Positions 1-8,861 of a stretch of DNA of 64,000 nt are shown piece after piece. The stretch lies in the NCBI GenBank assembly GCA_910585005.1, contig CAJUCN010000003.1:124001-188000 (forward strand). The letters run 5' to 3'. Made by a program: the position numbers and the translations under genes. This DNA comes from an uncultured Lachnospiraceae bacterium. Its GTDB lineage: Bacteria > Bacillota > Clostridia > Lachnospirales > Lachnospiraceae. The notes below the pieces were generated by a model. The model ran no database searches. It saw nothing but the letters and a program-made list of their open reading frames with translations, and was not told where the DNA came from. Positions within the stretch are counted from its first letter, which is position 1, and each line of letters starts with the position of its first letter.

Positions 1-1233
1 ACAAAAGAAGAAAGCGCCCAAGGCGGATCCGAAAAGGCGGAGGAAAAGGGCGAACGTGTGGAAATCGTTTACTGGAATCAGTGGACCCAGGAAACGGAAA
101 TCAATTTTCTGGAAAAATATGTGGAGGAATATAACAATTCCCAGGACAAGTACCATGTTACTTTTTTGGCTGTTCCTTTTGAGGAATACACCACCACAAA
201 GCTTGCAACAGCTTTTGCTACAAATGAAGCGCCGGATGTTTTCGAGTGCAGCCCGGCAATTATCAACCAGTACCTGGATGCAGGGGTATGCGAACCTTTA
301 GACGATATTATGACAGACCAGGTCAGAAGTGATTTTACCGAAGCAGCCTTTGACAGGGTTACAAGAGACGGGAAAATATACGGGATTCCGCTGGATAGTG
401 ACTTGGTTGCCTTGTATTACAATAAAGAGATGCTTGAGGAAAAAGGCGTGCAGCCTCCGTCAACATGGGAAGAACTTAAGGAGGCGGCAGCAAAGTTAAA
501 TACGGAGAATTGTTCCGGCTTTACGTTTGAGGTTGATAAAGGCGATTGGCAGTGCTTCACTTTTTATCCTTTTGTCTGGATGCAGGGAGGGAATTTATTT
601 ACGGAAGACGGTATGGCTAACCTGAATTCAGAAGAGGTAGTAAACGCCCTTCAGTTATGGAAAGATCTTTTGGATTCCGGCAACTGTAATGAGACGCCGG
701 GAAGGTCCGTTTCGGATATTTCGATTTTGACCAATGGAGAGACGGCTATGCAGATCAACGGAAGCTGGTCCGTTTTGCGGGCGGATCCGGACAAATACGG
801 TGTTGTGCCGCTGCCGGCAGCAAGTCCTGATACCGGTTCAGCCAGTGTGGCCGGCGGATGGAATGTATTAATAAGCAATCAGGGGGACGAAGAAAAAATA
901 GCCGGAGCAAAAGATTTTGTTTCCTGGATGTGGCTTGATAAGAACCATGTTTCAGAATTTAATACAGAGGTTAAATTCTCTTATTGCATGAGAGATTCGG
1001 TTATTGAGGCCGGAAAAGAAGTATATCAGAGCAACGATAATGCGATCACATTTTCGGACAAGGTGTTACAGACAGCAAAGCCTGAAATTGCATTATCCGG
1101 CGAGGCAAAAGAGATTGTTTCCATTATGATCCAGGATGCGCTTTATAACATGGATGCGAAAGCGGCAGCAGATCTTGCACAGGAAAGTATGCTGCAATAT
1201 CAAAAAGATAGCGGCGCTAAGTTTACCGGATAA
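1..1233 (+). CDS. ABC transporter sugar-binding protein, N-terminus cut by window
   Basis: This is an extracellular solute-binding protein of the family-1 sugar type, which would deliver a mono- or oligosaccharide to the two permeases that follow. The reading frame is open from base 1 (TKEESAQGGSEKAEEKG, a typical low-complexity linker after a lipoprotein cysteine), so the signal peptide lies outside the window. The GTG at 58 is not a true start. Family hallmarks include the opening WNQWTQETE strand, the GIPLDSDLVALYYNKEM segment and an aromatic-rich middle (WMQGG, NGSW). About 410 residues are visible. The substrate cannot be read from the sequence. The neighbouring GH172 glycosidase suggests a fructose- or arabinose-containing glycan. 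Confidence 0.9.
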   Translation, partial: TKEESAQGGSEKAEEKGERVEIVYWNQWTQETEINFLEKYVEEYNNSQDKYHVTFLAVPFEEYTTTKLATAFATNEAPDVFECSPAIINQYLDAGVCEPLDDIMTDQVRSDFTEAAFDRVTRDGKIYGIPLDSDLVALYYNKEMLEEKGVQPPSTWEELKEAAAKLNTENCSGFTFEVDKGDWQCFTFYPFVWMQGGNLFTEDGMANLNSEEVVNALQLWKDLLDSGNCNETPGRSVSDISILTNGETAMQINGSWSVLRADPDKYGVVPLPAASPDTGSASVAGGWNVLISNQGDEEKIAGAKDFVSWMWLDKNHVSEFNTEVKFSYCMRDSVIEAGKEVYQSNDNAITFSDKVLQTAKPEIALSGEAKEIVSIMIQDALYNMDAKAAADLAQESMLQYQKDSGAKFTG

Positions 1234-1239
1234 GTTTAT

Positions 1240-1273
1240 GCCGGATATCCTGTACCGATGCAGGGTGTCCGGC
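1240..1273 (+). other. Intercistronic hairpin between binding protein and permease
   Basis: A 13-bp stem (GCCGGATATCCTG against CAGGGTGTCCGGC, with two G-U pairs) and an 8-nt loop sit between the binding-protein stop and the permease ribosome binding site. No T-run follows. In sugar ABC operons such hairpins often stabilise the upstream mRNA or partly terminate transcription, so that binding protein exceeds permease. That role is inferred here. Confidence 0.6.
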
Positions 1274-1313
1274 TCATAAGCAGAGAAAGCAGATTGACGG
1301 GAGGTGGGAAGGT

Positions 1314-2198
1314 ATGGGAAAGAAAAAGCAGGGCGGCAAAAGAAGGGAAACCATGACGGCTGTTTTCATGATTGCGCCGGAGATTTTGTTAATGCTGGTT
1401 TTCATTTTTATCCCTATTGTACATGCGTGCTATATCAGCCTGTTTGACTGGAATGCATTGAGGGCAAAATCCTTTGTGGGGATCAGCAATTACATGAAAA
1501 TGCTAAAGGACTCTACTTTTAAAAACAGTATTTTGATCACCGGGAAGTATGCGGTAATTTATGTTTCGGCGATCTATGTCCTTTCCCTGGCGGCGGCAGT
1601 GTTCGTGAATTCAATAAAGGGAAAGAAAAGGCAGCAGGTATGCAGGGTGGGGATCTATTTACCCAATACGGTTTCAACGATCGTTGCTGCAACCTTATGG
1701 GCGTTCCTGTTTAATTCGAGAAACGGATACATCAATAAACTGCTGACGGAAGCAGGACTGAAAAGGCAGCTTTTTTTGGGGTCACAGTCGCAGGCATTAG
1801 TCTGTGTTGCAATTGTAGGCATATGGGTAGTTTTTGGTTATGATATGATCATTTTTTTATCGGCATTAAAAGATGTCCCGGGAGATTATTATGAAGCGGC
1901 TAAGATAGACGGCGCAAATGCAGTGCAAAGATTTTTCAGGATAACGCTTCCCTTAATAAAAGGAACCAGTATTTTCATCCTGATCACAACTTTGGTTGCA
2001 TCATTCCAGGTGTTTGACCAGGTCAGGGTCATGACTGCAGGTGGGCCAGGCAAAGCGACAGAGGTAACGGTTTACTATATTTTCCAGCTTGCCTTTGAAC
2101 AGTACCGGTTCGGTTATGCATCGACGATCGCAGTATCCTTATCGTTGATTCTTATGTTGGTAACTATTGTGCAGTTGAAACTGTTGAAGTTTAAGTAG
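1314..2198 (+). CDS. Sugar ABC transporter permease, MalF/UgpA type
   Basis: This is an inner-membrane permease of a carbohydrate ABC importer, 294 residues. It has about six hydrophobic segments after a short basic N-terminus (MGKKKQGGKRRE). The EAA coupling loop is visible as EAAKIDGANAVQRFF followed by ITLPL, which contacts the ATPase. The ATG at 1314 follows a GGGAGGTGGGAAGGT ribosome binding site. It pairs with the MalG-type permease that starts 8 bases after its stop. No ATPase is encoded locally, so a shared MsmK/UgpC-type ATPase elsewhere in the genome is likely, as is common for this importer class in Firmicutes. Confidence 0.93.
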   Translation: MGKKKQGGKRRETMTAVFMIAPEILLMLVFIFIPIVHACYISLFDWNALRAKSFVGISNYMKMLKDSTFKNSILITGKYAVIYVSAIYVLSLAAAVFVNSIKGKKRQQVCRVGIYLPNTVSTIVAATLWAFLFNSRNGYINKLLTEAGLKRQLFLGSQSQALVCVAIVGIWVVFGYDMIIFLSALKDVPGDYYEAAKIDGANAVQRFFRITLPLIKGTSIFILITTLVASFQVFDQVRVMTAGGPGKATEVTVYYIFQLAFEQYRFGYASTIAVSLSLILMLVTIVQLKLLKFK

Positions 2199-2206
2199 GT
2201 GATAGG

Positions 2207-3022
2207 ATGAAAAAATACGGAGTGTTGTTTTTAAAGGTTCTGACTGGGTGTGCGTTTCTGGTATTTGCAGATTTTCCCATTATTTTGCTGATCAGCAGTT
2301 CGCTGAAAATAGATACGGAAGTATTTGATTACCGGATTATTCCCAGGCACATTACTTTTGATGCATATAAACAAGTATTTAAGACCTTGGATATCTTTAC
2401 GGGCGTCCGCAATTCTTTTCTGGTTGCGGCTGCAGTGGCCCTGTTGGCGCTATTTATCCATGCAATGGCGGCTTTTGCATTTGCCAGGTTAAATTTTCCG
2501 GGGAAAAAGAAGATCTTTTTGTGGATCTTAAGCACGATGATGATTCCGTTTCCGGTGATTATCATTCCCCTGTTTTTTATGATAAAGAGCTTGAAGCTGG
2601 TAAATTCGCTTTGGGGAATGATATTGCCGATGGTTCCTCATGCCTATGGGGTTTTCCTGTTCAGACAGTATTTTATGGAAATGCCAGATGCGTTATATGA
2701 GTCGGCCAGAATAGACGGGTGTTCCATTTTCCGGACATTTACCCAGATCTATGTCCCGCTTTCTAAGCCGATGTTCATAACCTTAGGGGTCTCATTTTTC
2801 GTAACAAACTGGAATTCCTATTTGTGGCCGACGATCGTTGCCCAGGACCAAAGTAAATATACAGTCCAAATATTGATTGCAACGCTGATGGGTTCCCTTA
2901 GGATCACATGGAACCATATTCTGGCGGCGTCCGTCATTGCAGTAATACCTACCGTCATCATTTTTGCCATACTCCAGCGGTATTATCTGGAAGGAATCAA
3001 AATGACAGGAATCAAAGAGTAA
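2207..3022 (+). CDS. Sugar ABC transporter permease, MalG/UgpE type
   Basis: This is the second permease of the importer, 271 residues. It carries six hydrophobic segments and the EAA loop ESARIDGCSIFRTFTQIY followed by VPLSKP. The C-terminal GIKMTGIKE ending is typical of the MalG branch. It starts 8 bases after the upstream permease stop and is translated from the ATG at 2207. With the binding protein and the other permease it forms a CUT1-type system. Importer subunits lie upstream of a glycosidase and an oxidoreductase in the same direction, which suggests one catabolic operon. Confidence 0.93.
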   Translation: MKKYGVLFLKVLTGCAFLVFADFPIILLISSSLKIDTEVFDYRIIPRHITFDAYKQVFKTLDIFTGVRNSFLVAAAVALLALFIHAMAAFAFARLNFPGKKKIFLWILSTMMIPFPVIIIPLFFMIKSLKLVNSLWGMILPMVPHAYGVFLFRQYFMEMPDALYESARIDGCSIFRTFTQIYVPLSKPMFITLGVSFFVTNWNSYLWPTIVAQDQSKYTVQILIATLMGSLRITWNHILAASVIAVIPTVIIFAILQRYYLEGIKMTGIKE

Positions 3023-3046
3023 CTTACATGAAAGGAGAATATTTAT

Positions 3047-4240
3047 ATGTTAGGAAATGAAATGTTGTTTCAGTTCCCCCAAGGGGTGGTATCAAGATGG
3101 GCGAGCCATGAGAATCCTCATGGGGAGAAGGGCGCCGGAGGAAAGGAGAGAAATGGCAGAAAGGGTGCGCCCTGGTTTTCTTTGGGCGCGGGCGAAAGCC
3201 ATGTCCTGGCCCATGCGGAAAATACAAGCGGTATGATCCGCCGTATCTGGATCACTATAAACGATCAAACGCCGGAAACTTTAAGGGGCGTTAAGATAGA
3301 AATGTTTTGGGATCATTGCAGCAAACCGGCAGTGAGCGTCCCTCTGGGGGATTTCTTTTGTGTGGGCCTTGGGAAAGTGGCTGTATTTAAGAATGCATTG
3401 TTTTCAAACCCGGAAGGGAGAAACTTTTGTACCTATATCCCAATGCCTTTTAAGACGGCTATGAAGGTGGTTGTCACCAATGAATCGTCCATACCCATCA
3501 AGCATTTTTACTATGACATTGATTATACGCTGGGAGATCAGTTTACGGACGATACTTTATATTTTCATGCGTTTTTTAACAGAGAAAACCGTACAAGTCA
3601 GAAAAAGGACTTTGAACTGCTCCCTTATATTGAAGGAAGGGGAAGGTTCCTGGGGACAAACATGGGAGTTTGCTGTAATACGAAGTGGTACTCTGATACC
3701 TGGTGGGGAGAAGGGGAATTTAAAGCGTATATTGATGGCGATACGGATTATCCCACAATATGCGGAACAGGGGTGGAAGATTATATTGGAACCGCCTGGG
3801 GGCAGGATTATTATTATGACCTGTACTGCGGATGTCCGGTCTATGACAAAGAAAATATGGAGCTGTGCTTTTACCGTTTCCATATTCCCGACCCCATTTA
3901 TTTTAACAGCAATTTCCGGGCAACAATCCAGCAGATCGGCGGTGTTGACAGGGATGATTATTTCCACCATGCCCAGCTCCTTTATAAAAATAAAATGGCT
4001 GGCAGCCAAGTGGTTTCCGTAGATGGGGAGGTTGTGGATTTTACGGATATTCCCATGCTGGATGGAAGGCCGCTTTTGTTTGAAAGGGAAGACGACTGGT
4101 CCTGCTGTACCTATTTTTATTTGGACAGGCCGGAAAACTCTCTGCCGGATTTAATGGACGTGGCTGCCAGGACGGTGGATTTAGTCGGACGGCCCGGGTT
4201 TATGGGGAAATACCCACAGGAAATGCCGCTTTTCCGCTAG
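3047..4240 (+). CDS. DUF2961 / GH172 family glycoside hydrolase
   Basis: This 397-residue protein matches the DUF2961 (GH172) fold, known from enzymes acting on alpha-D-fructofuranosides (difructose dianhydride I) and on D-arabinofuranosides. Visible hallmarks are the IRRIWITIND strand near residue 65, the VPLGDFFCVG segment near 104, the FYYDIDY strand near 148 and the GTGVEDYIGTAWG motif near residue 240, which holds a conserved acidic residue. No signal peptide is present, so it would act in the cytoplasm on imported sugar. It starts at 3047 after AAAGGAGAATATTT. Its place after the ABC permeases indicates that it processes their cargo. The exact linkage is not deducible. Confidence 0.85.
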   Translation: MLGNEMLFQFPQGVVSRWASHENPHGEKGAGGKERNGRKGAPWFSLGAGESHVLAHAENTSGMIRRIWITINDQTPETLRGVKIEMFWDHCSKPAVSVPLGDFFCVGLGKVAVFKNALFSNPEGRNFCTYIPMPFKTAMKVVVTNESSIPIKHFYYDIDYTLGDQFTDDTLYFHAFFNRENRTSQKKDFELLPYIEGRGRFLGTNMGVCCNTKWYSDTWWGEGEFKAYIDGDTDYPTICGTGVEDYIGTAWGQDYYYDLYCGCPVYDKENMELCFYRFHIPDPIYFNSNFRATIQQIGGVDRDDYFHHAQLLYKNKMAGSQVVSVDGEVVDFTDIPMLDGRPLLFEREDDWSCCTYFYLDRPENSLPDLMDVAARTVDLVGRPGFMGKYPQEMPLFR

Positions 4241-4252
4241 AAGGAGGTTGGA

Positions 4253-5440
4253 ATGGTTGACGGGAAAATTAAAGTTGGGATTGTTGGGATCAGCTTTGGG
4301 ATGGAGTTCATTCCCATCTACTTAAGGCATCCGGAGGTTTATCAGGTTGCCGTTGCAGATACCAATTCCAAGTTGATAAAAACAGCCAGGGAGAAATTCG
4401 GGATCAGCGATGAAGATTGTTATAGTGATTATGAGGAGATGTTAAAGGATCAGGAGATTGATGCAGTCCACATAGTCACACCGCCATCTACCCATGCCAG
4501 CTTTTCCATAAAAGCGTTAAAGGCGGGGAAACATTGCGGTTGTACAATTCCTATGGGGATGAGCATTGAAGAATTGGAGTCGGTGATCAGGGCGAGGATA
4601 GAAAGTAAAAAGCAGTATATGTTTATGGAAACCACCATATTCGGGAGAGAATATTTTTATGTAAAAGAACTGCTGGACCAGGGAAAGTTTGGGAAGGTGC
4701 AGTATATGACATGCGCCCATTACCAGGATATGGAAGGGTGGCCGTCTTATTGGGAAGGCTTTCCCCCGCTCATGCATCCCACCCATGCGGTAGGAACATG
4801 TCTCATGCTGCTGGAGGATTATCCGAAAGAAGTGTATGCAAAGGGTTCTGGCAGGATCAGGGATGAATTGATTGCCCGGTATCAGTCTCCCTTTGCGTTT
4901 GAGGCGGCTTTTGTGACGATGGAACACAGCGATGTGACCATAGAGATGGAACGTTTCCTGTACGGCGTTGCAAGAAGCTATTCGGAGTGCTTTCGGATTT
5001 ATGGCCGGGATATGAGCTTTGAGTGGCAGCAATTGGCATCGGAAGACCCGGTTATCTTTACCCGGACTGGAGGGATCCAGCAGGAGATTGTGGATATCGA
5101 CGGCGATCCGGACAGATATGGCAGAGGAGGGGAAATTATGGAACAGAGAATAAAGGTTCCGGATTATGGAGACAGGCTGCCAAAGAGTATCGCCGGATTT
5201 ACAACGGAAACGGTATATAATGATCAAAATACCCATCTTTCCTTTAAGCAGGGGGGCGGCCATGGAGGATCCCACCCACATATGATCCATGAATTTGTCC
5301 GGGCCATTGTAGAAGACAGAAAGCCGGTATGTGACGATGTGACCGGCGCCTATTGGACGGGAACAGGGATATGCGCCCATCAGTCTGCAATGGAAGGAGG
5401 GGCAGTGGTCAGGATACCGGAATTTAAGCGTATGCAATAA
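4253..5440 (+). CDS. Gfo/Idh/MocA family oxidoreductase with atypical active-site motif
   Basis: This is an NAD(P)-dependent sugar oxidoreductase family member, 395 residues. It opens with a Rossmann strand (KVGIVGISFGMEF) and has the VTPPSTHA segment near residue 85. Where most relatives carry Glu-Lys-Pro, this protein reads CTIPMG near residue 100, so the usual catalytic lysine of that motif is absent. A subfamily with VPM-like motifs and the MHPTHAVGTCL stretch is known, so this is probably natural rather than damage. The gene begins 12 bases after the glycosidase stop behind AAGGAGG. It likely oxidises or epimerises a sugar released by the GH172 enzyme. Confidence 0.87.
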   Translation: MVDGKIKVGIVGISFGMEFIPIYLRHPEVYQVAVADTNSKLIKTAREKFGISDEDCYSDYEEMLKDQEIDAVHIVTPPSTHASFSIKALKAGKHCGCTIPMGMSIEELESVIRARIESKKQYMFMETTIFGREYFYVKELLDQGKFGKVQYMTCAHYQDMEGWPSYWEGFPPLMHPTHAVGTCLMLLEDYPKEVYAKGSGRIRDELIARYQSPFAFEAAFVTMEHSDVTIEMERFLYGVARSYSECFRIYGRDMSFEWQQLASEDPVIFTRTGGIQQEIVDIDGDPDRYGRGGEIMEQRIKVPDYGDRLPKSIAGFTTETVYNDQNTHLSFKQGGGHGGSHPHMIHEFVRAIVEDRKPVCDDVTGAYWTGTGICAHQSAMEGGAVVRIPEFKRMQ

Positions 5441-5466
5441 AGAGCAAAACATTGCAGATTTATCAG

Positions 5467-5503
5467 ATTGCCCCTGGCGGGAAGTGCTGGGGGCAATTTG
5501 TGT
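5467..5503 (+). terminator. Rho-independent terminator of the ABC/GH172 operon
   Basis: An 8-bp stem, ATTGCCCC against GGGGCAAT, closes a 15-nt loop and is followed by TTGTGTTGT. It lies 26 bases after the oxidoreductase stop and separates this operon from the convergent radical-SAM gene. Confidence 0.75.
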
Positions 5504-5555
5504 TGTCAAATGGAGTATGGGCATCTCCTTTTACATTTGCTGAGATTGGAAATGG

Positions 5556-6707
5556 TTATAGCCCCTGCGGACGCTGCAATCCATGGGCGGATGGTGGAAA
5601 AGACCTGGCAACTTCAATAAGCCCGGGAAGGCAGGCATCAAAAAACATCCGGTAGCTTTGGCAGAAATAATTTTGGTACGCCTCCAGCTCCGGGTTCCAG
5701 TCGCGGCAGCGCTGGCATCCGCCTTTGCATAAAGGATAATAGTTACAGAGCTTACAGTTTTGATCGAGAAGGAGGGAACGCTCCAGAAAGCCGATTTCTC
5801 TTCTCTTTGCGTCGATTTCGTCCAATCGGTTTTCGTTAAAGTTCCCCAGGCAGTATTCATCCATCATATAAAAATCGCAGGGAAATACGCTGCCGTCTGC
5901 TTCCACCACATATTGGATACTGCACCTGCCGCGCTGGTCGCAGGATTCAGGGAAATGCCCCAGCAAAATGCCTATATAGTTCTCAAATTGGCGGATGTAG
6001 GGCTGCCTGTTCTTTTTCCAGTCTTGATACCACAAACGGAACAGTTCCGTAAGGAACCGTCCGTAACTTTCCGGGTTTATGGAATAGCTGTTTTGCCCGT
6101 GAGGTTCCTTAAAAGGATCCAGGCAGGCGATATACTGCTGGTAGTTCCATTTTTGCCGTCTATAAAAGGCATAGATTTCCTGGATATTTTGGGCTACGGC
6201 CTGATTGACTACTGTAAGAATGTTGAAATCCACATGCTGCGTTTCCAGTAATGCGATGGATCGATATACGCGGTCAAAAGTGGGCGTATTGTCTTTTCTG
6301 CTATGCCGGCAGGCATCGTGGGTCTTTGGAATCCCGTCCAGGGAGATTCCTGTCAGAAAGTGATTTTCCCGAAGGAAACGGCACCAGGTTTCGTCTATTA
6401 AAAGCCCGTTGGTCTGCAGGGAATTATACACCTGGACTCCGTTTTTATTATATTGTTTTTGGCAGGCCAGGACTTTTTCAAAAAAATCCAGTCCCCGCAG
6501 GGTTGGTTCCCCTCCCTGGAAGGTGTAACTGGCCATACCTTCGGCCCGAAGCAGGGTTTTCCTGATCACATTTTTTAAAGTTGCCTCACTCATGAACCCG
6601 TAGGATTCCTGAGCCCGCTTTTGGGTTTCGTCACAGTAAAAACAATAATCGCATGTCATGTTACACATACCGGAAGATGGTTTGATTAATACGCTGATCG
6701 GTGGCAT
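5556..6707 (-). CDS. Anaerobic sulfatase-maturating enzyme (radical SAM/SPASM)
   Basis: This 383-residue radical-SAM enzyme would oxidise the active-site cysteine or serine of sulfatases to formylglycine. The SAM cluster motif is C15-x3-C19-x2-C22 (CNMTCDYC). A TFQGGEPTLRG segment near residue 63 binds SAM. SPASM cysteines for auxiliary clusters follow in CDQRGRCSIQ, the VFPCDFY segment and the CKLCNYYPLCKGGCQRC cluster. It reads leftward and converges on the ABC operon. Its presumed client is the Cys-type sulfatase at 8854, on the other strand about 2 kb away. Oxygen-sensitive chemistry supports an anaerobic host. Confidence 0.93.
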   Translation of the reverse strand: MPPISVLIKPSSGMCNMTCDYCFYCDETQKRAQESYGFMSEATLKNVIRKTLLRAEGMASYTFQGGEPTLRGLDFFEKVLACQKQYNKNGVQVYNSLQTNGLLIDETWCRFLRENHFLTGISLDGIPKTHDACRHSRKDNTPTFDRVYRSIALLETQHVDFNILTVVNQAVAQNIQEIYAFYRRQKWNYQQYIACLDPFKEPHGQNSYSINPESYGRFLTELFRLWYQDWKKNRQPYIRQFENYIGILLGHFPESCDQRGRCSIQYVVEADGSVFPCDFYMMDEYCLGNFNENRLDEIDAKRREIGFLERSLLLDQNCKLCNYYPLCKGGCQRCRDWNPELEAYQNYFCQSYRMFFDACLPGLIEVARSFPPSAHGLQRPQGL

Positions 6708-6731
6708 AAAAAGTCCTCGCTTTCCTTTTCT

Positions 6732-7286
6732 TTATAACAGGTGGATTCCCAGATAGGAGACCCCGCATAGCGCCATGATAAGGATGGGATTGCTTTTTCG
6801 TTTACGCAGGATAACCAATGCGGTAAGCAAAAGGACAGCGCCCACCCAGTCTATATTTTGCAGGTTACAATCCTTTTCGGCGAACAAGGCGGTTTGCGCG
6901 ATGGAAAGGCCTGCTGAGGCAATCAGCGCGACTACGGCAGGGCGCAGGCCGGAAAGTACGCTTTGGATCAAAGAGGCGCCTTTATAATGGTAGTAAAGAA
7001 AGGCAAGAAAAGGCACAATGATTAAGCAGGGAAAAATACATCCCAAGGTTGCGGCGAAAGCGCCTCCTATTCCGGCAATGCGGATTCCCACAAAAGTGGC
7101 GGAATTGACTGCAATAGGCCCTGGGGTCATTTCGGCAATTGTGATCAGATTCGTAAACTCGCTCATAGTCATCCAGGAGTGTTGTCCTACGATCTGGTTC
7201 CGGATCAGCGGCAGGGCAGCATACCCACCTCCGATACTGAACAGTCCTACTTGAAAAAAACTAATGAATAATTGCAGGTAAATCAT
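6732..7286 (-). CDS. Chromate transporter family protein, second half
   Basis: This 184-residue membrane protein is one half-domain of the CHR (chromate/anion) transporter family. It shows the FSIGGGYAALPLI motif near residue 16 and EMTPGPIAVNSATFVG near residue 52, with about six hydrophobic segments. It overlaps the other half-gene by 4 bases, a sign of translational coupling. In Firmicutes, paired short CHR genes commonly replace one full-length ChrA. The cargo may be chromate, sulfate or another oxyanion. Proximity to a sulfatase makes sulfate export an attractive but unproven idea. Confidence 0.88.
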   Translation of the reverse strand: MIYLQLFISFFQVGLFSIGGGYAALPLIRNQIVGQHSWMTMSEFTNLITIAEMTPGPIAVNSATFVGIRIAGIGGAFAATLGCIFPCLIIVPFLAFLYYHYKGASLIQSVLSGLRPAVVALIASAGLSIAQTALFAEKDCNLQNIDWVGAVLLLTALVILRKRKSNPILIMALCGVSYLGIHLL

Positions 7287-7843
7287 GCTTCTCCTTTCTT
7301 TCGGCGAAAAATTTCCCGGAGGATCCCAAAGGAAACCGTGGCCAAAATGATATAGATGACATTGAGATTACAAAAAAAGGCGGCAATAAAGGCAAGAGCC
7401 ATAAGGAGGATATTGGTGATTGATTTTTCCTTCCATACATGTTGCACCAGGCTCCATACCACGTCAAAGATTACGGCAGCAACCCCGGCCTGCATTCCCT
7501 TTAATGCCAGGGCGGCATAGGGGTTTGAAGTAAAGGAGGTATAAAAAAAGGAGATCGCTGAAAGGATCACCAGGGGCGGAAGGATAGTCCCGGCAACGGC
7601 GGCGGCAATCCCAGCGGCGCCAGCAGTGCGCCAGCCCACAAGGATTGCCGCATTCACTGCAATTGCCCCCGGGGAAGATTGGGATAGTGCGGCCAGATCC
7701 AGCATTTCCTGTTCATCGATCCAGTGCAGCTTATCCACAAACTTTTGTTTCATAAGAGTGATGATTACAAAGCCGCCGCCAAAGGTAAAGGTACTGATAT
7801 AAAGCATACTGAAAAAGAGTTGTGGTATTTTTTTGCCCGACAT
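7283..7843 (-). CDS. Chromate transporter family protein, first half
   Basis: This 186-residue CHR-family half-transporter carries FTFGGGFVIITLM near residue 20 and SQSSPGAIAVNAAILVG near residue 55, followed by hydrophobic segments. It is the promoter-proximal gene of the leftward pair, and its stop overlaps the start of the second half. It diverges from the LysR-type regulator at 7968. The 124-bp gap between them is A/T-rich and suits a shared control region. The anion transported is not known from sequence. Confidence 0.88.
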   Translation of the reverse strand: MSGKKIPQLFFSMLYISTFTFGGGFVIITLMKQKFVDKLHWIDEQEMLDLAALSQSSPGAIAVNAAILVGWRTAGAAGIAAAVAGTILPPLVILSAISFFYTSFTSNPYAALALKGMQAGVAAVIFDVVWSLVQHVWKEKSITNILLMALAFIAAFFCNLNVIYIILATVSFGILREIFRRKKGEA

Positions 7844-7967
7844 GTATTTGTCTCCTGAGGTTTTAAAATTTATTTTGATTATAAAACTTGCAATGACATA
7901 TGTAAAATGCTATTATTTTATGGTAATCATATCGATTTTGGTATTAATAGTGAAACGGAGATAGGAT
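7844..7967. promoter_or_regulatory. Divergent control region for CHR pair and LysR regulator
   Basis: This 124-bp A/T-rich gap separates divergent genes. It contains several short imperfect dyads of the T-N11-A kind, for example around ATGACATATGTAAAATG. LysR proteins usually bind such sites beside their own divergent promoter. The placement is the main evidence. No single operator can be assigned. Confidence 0.4.
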
Positions 7968-8861
7968 ATGACAATCCGGCATATGAGGATCTTTCTTCAG
8001 GTCTATTCCTTGGAAAGCATCACAAAAGCTGCAGAAATTTTGAATATGACCCAGCCTGCCGTTACCCGCGCCATCCAGGAAATGGAGCGCTACTATGGCG
8101 TTTGCCTGTTCGAGCGGATCGGCCATCGGTTAAGCCGCACGGCTGCCGGCCAGGAGTTTTACGCACATGCCTTACACATTGTGGAAGCTTTTGACAGAAT
8201 GGAAAAGGAATTGCGGGATTGGGATGAGATCGGAAGAATCCGGATCGGGGCGACCAATACGCTGGGCTGCTTTTTTTTGCCGGATCTGTTGCTTCAATTT
8301 CAGAAACGGTACCCCAAATTGGAGATCATTTCTACCATCACCAATGCGGACGCACTTCAAAGCGGTCTTTTAAACAATCAGTATGATCTGGCGCTGATGG
8401 AAGGAAATGTCAGTGTGCCGGGGCTGCATGCCCAGCCGTTTGCCGCAGATAAGCTGCTGCTTGTGCTTCCGCCAGGACATGAGCTGGTGGGGAAAGAGAA
8501 AATTTTTCCTTCCGATTTAGAGAAATACCCACTGCTTCTTCGGGAGAAGGGGAGTACAACGCGTTCCCTGTTAGAACATTTTTTCTTTTTGCACCACATA
8601 GAGGCAGCTCCCGTGTTGGAAAGTTGTAATCCCCAGGCGATCATCTACGGGGTTCAATGCGGGCTTGGCATCTCGTTTTTGCCGGAGCGGTGGGTAAGGG
8701 AGCCGGCAAAAAAGGGCAGGCTTGTATTGCGGGAGATGGCGGAGGAGGGTTTTGAGAGAGAGAATTATGTGGTATGGCATGAAAACAAATTTTTATCAAA
8801 CACAATGAAGACGTTTCTTAACATTATAAAAGAGAAAGGACAGGAATATTTCAATGAATAG
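7968..8861 (+). CDS. LysR family transcriptional regulator
   Basis: This 297-residue LysR-type regulator has an N-terminal winged helix-turn-helix (ITKAAEILNMTQPAVTRAIQ, residues about 18-37). A periplasmic-binding-like effector domain runs from about residue 90. It is divergent from the chromate-type transporter genes, and its last 8 bases overlap the sulfatase start at 8854, so regulator and sulfatase are probably co-transcribed. The likely targets are the divergent transporter promoter and its own operon. The inducer is unknown; a sulfated or anionic compound is a guess from the neighbours. Confidence 0.92.
   Translation: MTIRHMRIFLQVYSLESITKAAEILNMTQPAVTRAIQEMERYYGVCLFERIGHRLSRTAAGQEFYAHALHIVEAFDRMEKELRDWDEIGRIRIGATNTLGCFFLPDLLLQFQKRYPKLEIISTITNADALQSGLLNNQYDLALMEGNVSVPGLHAQPFAADKLLLVLPPGHELVGKEKIFPSDLEKYPLLLREKGSTTRSLLEHFFFLHHIEAAPVLESCNPQAIIYGVQCGLGISFLPERWVREPAKKGRLVLREMAEEGFERENYVVWHENKFLSNTMKTFLNIIKEKGQEYFNE

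Noticed and set aside
3098..3111. A 13-base string (ATGGGCGAGCCAT) also present near 29989
   Set aside because: One copy is in coding sequence and the other in an intergenic gap, with no shared flanks; probably chance.
4517..5524. Long minus-strand open frame of 335 residues
   Set aside because: It is antisense to the Gfo/Idh gene, has no ribosome binding site or recognisable domain, and is a shadow of that gene's codon pattern.
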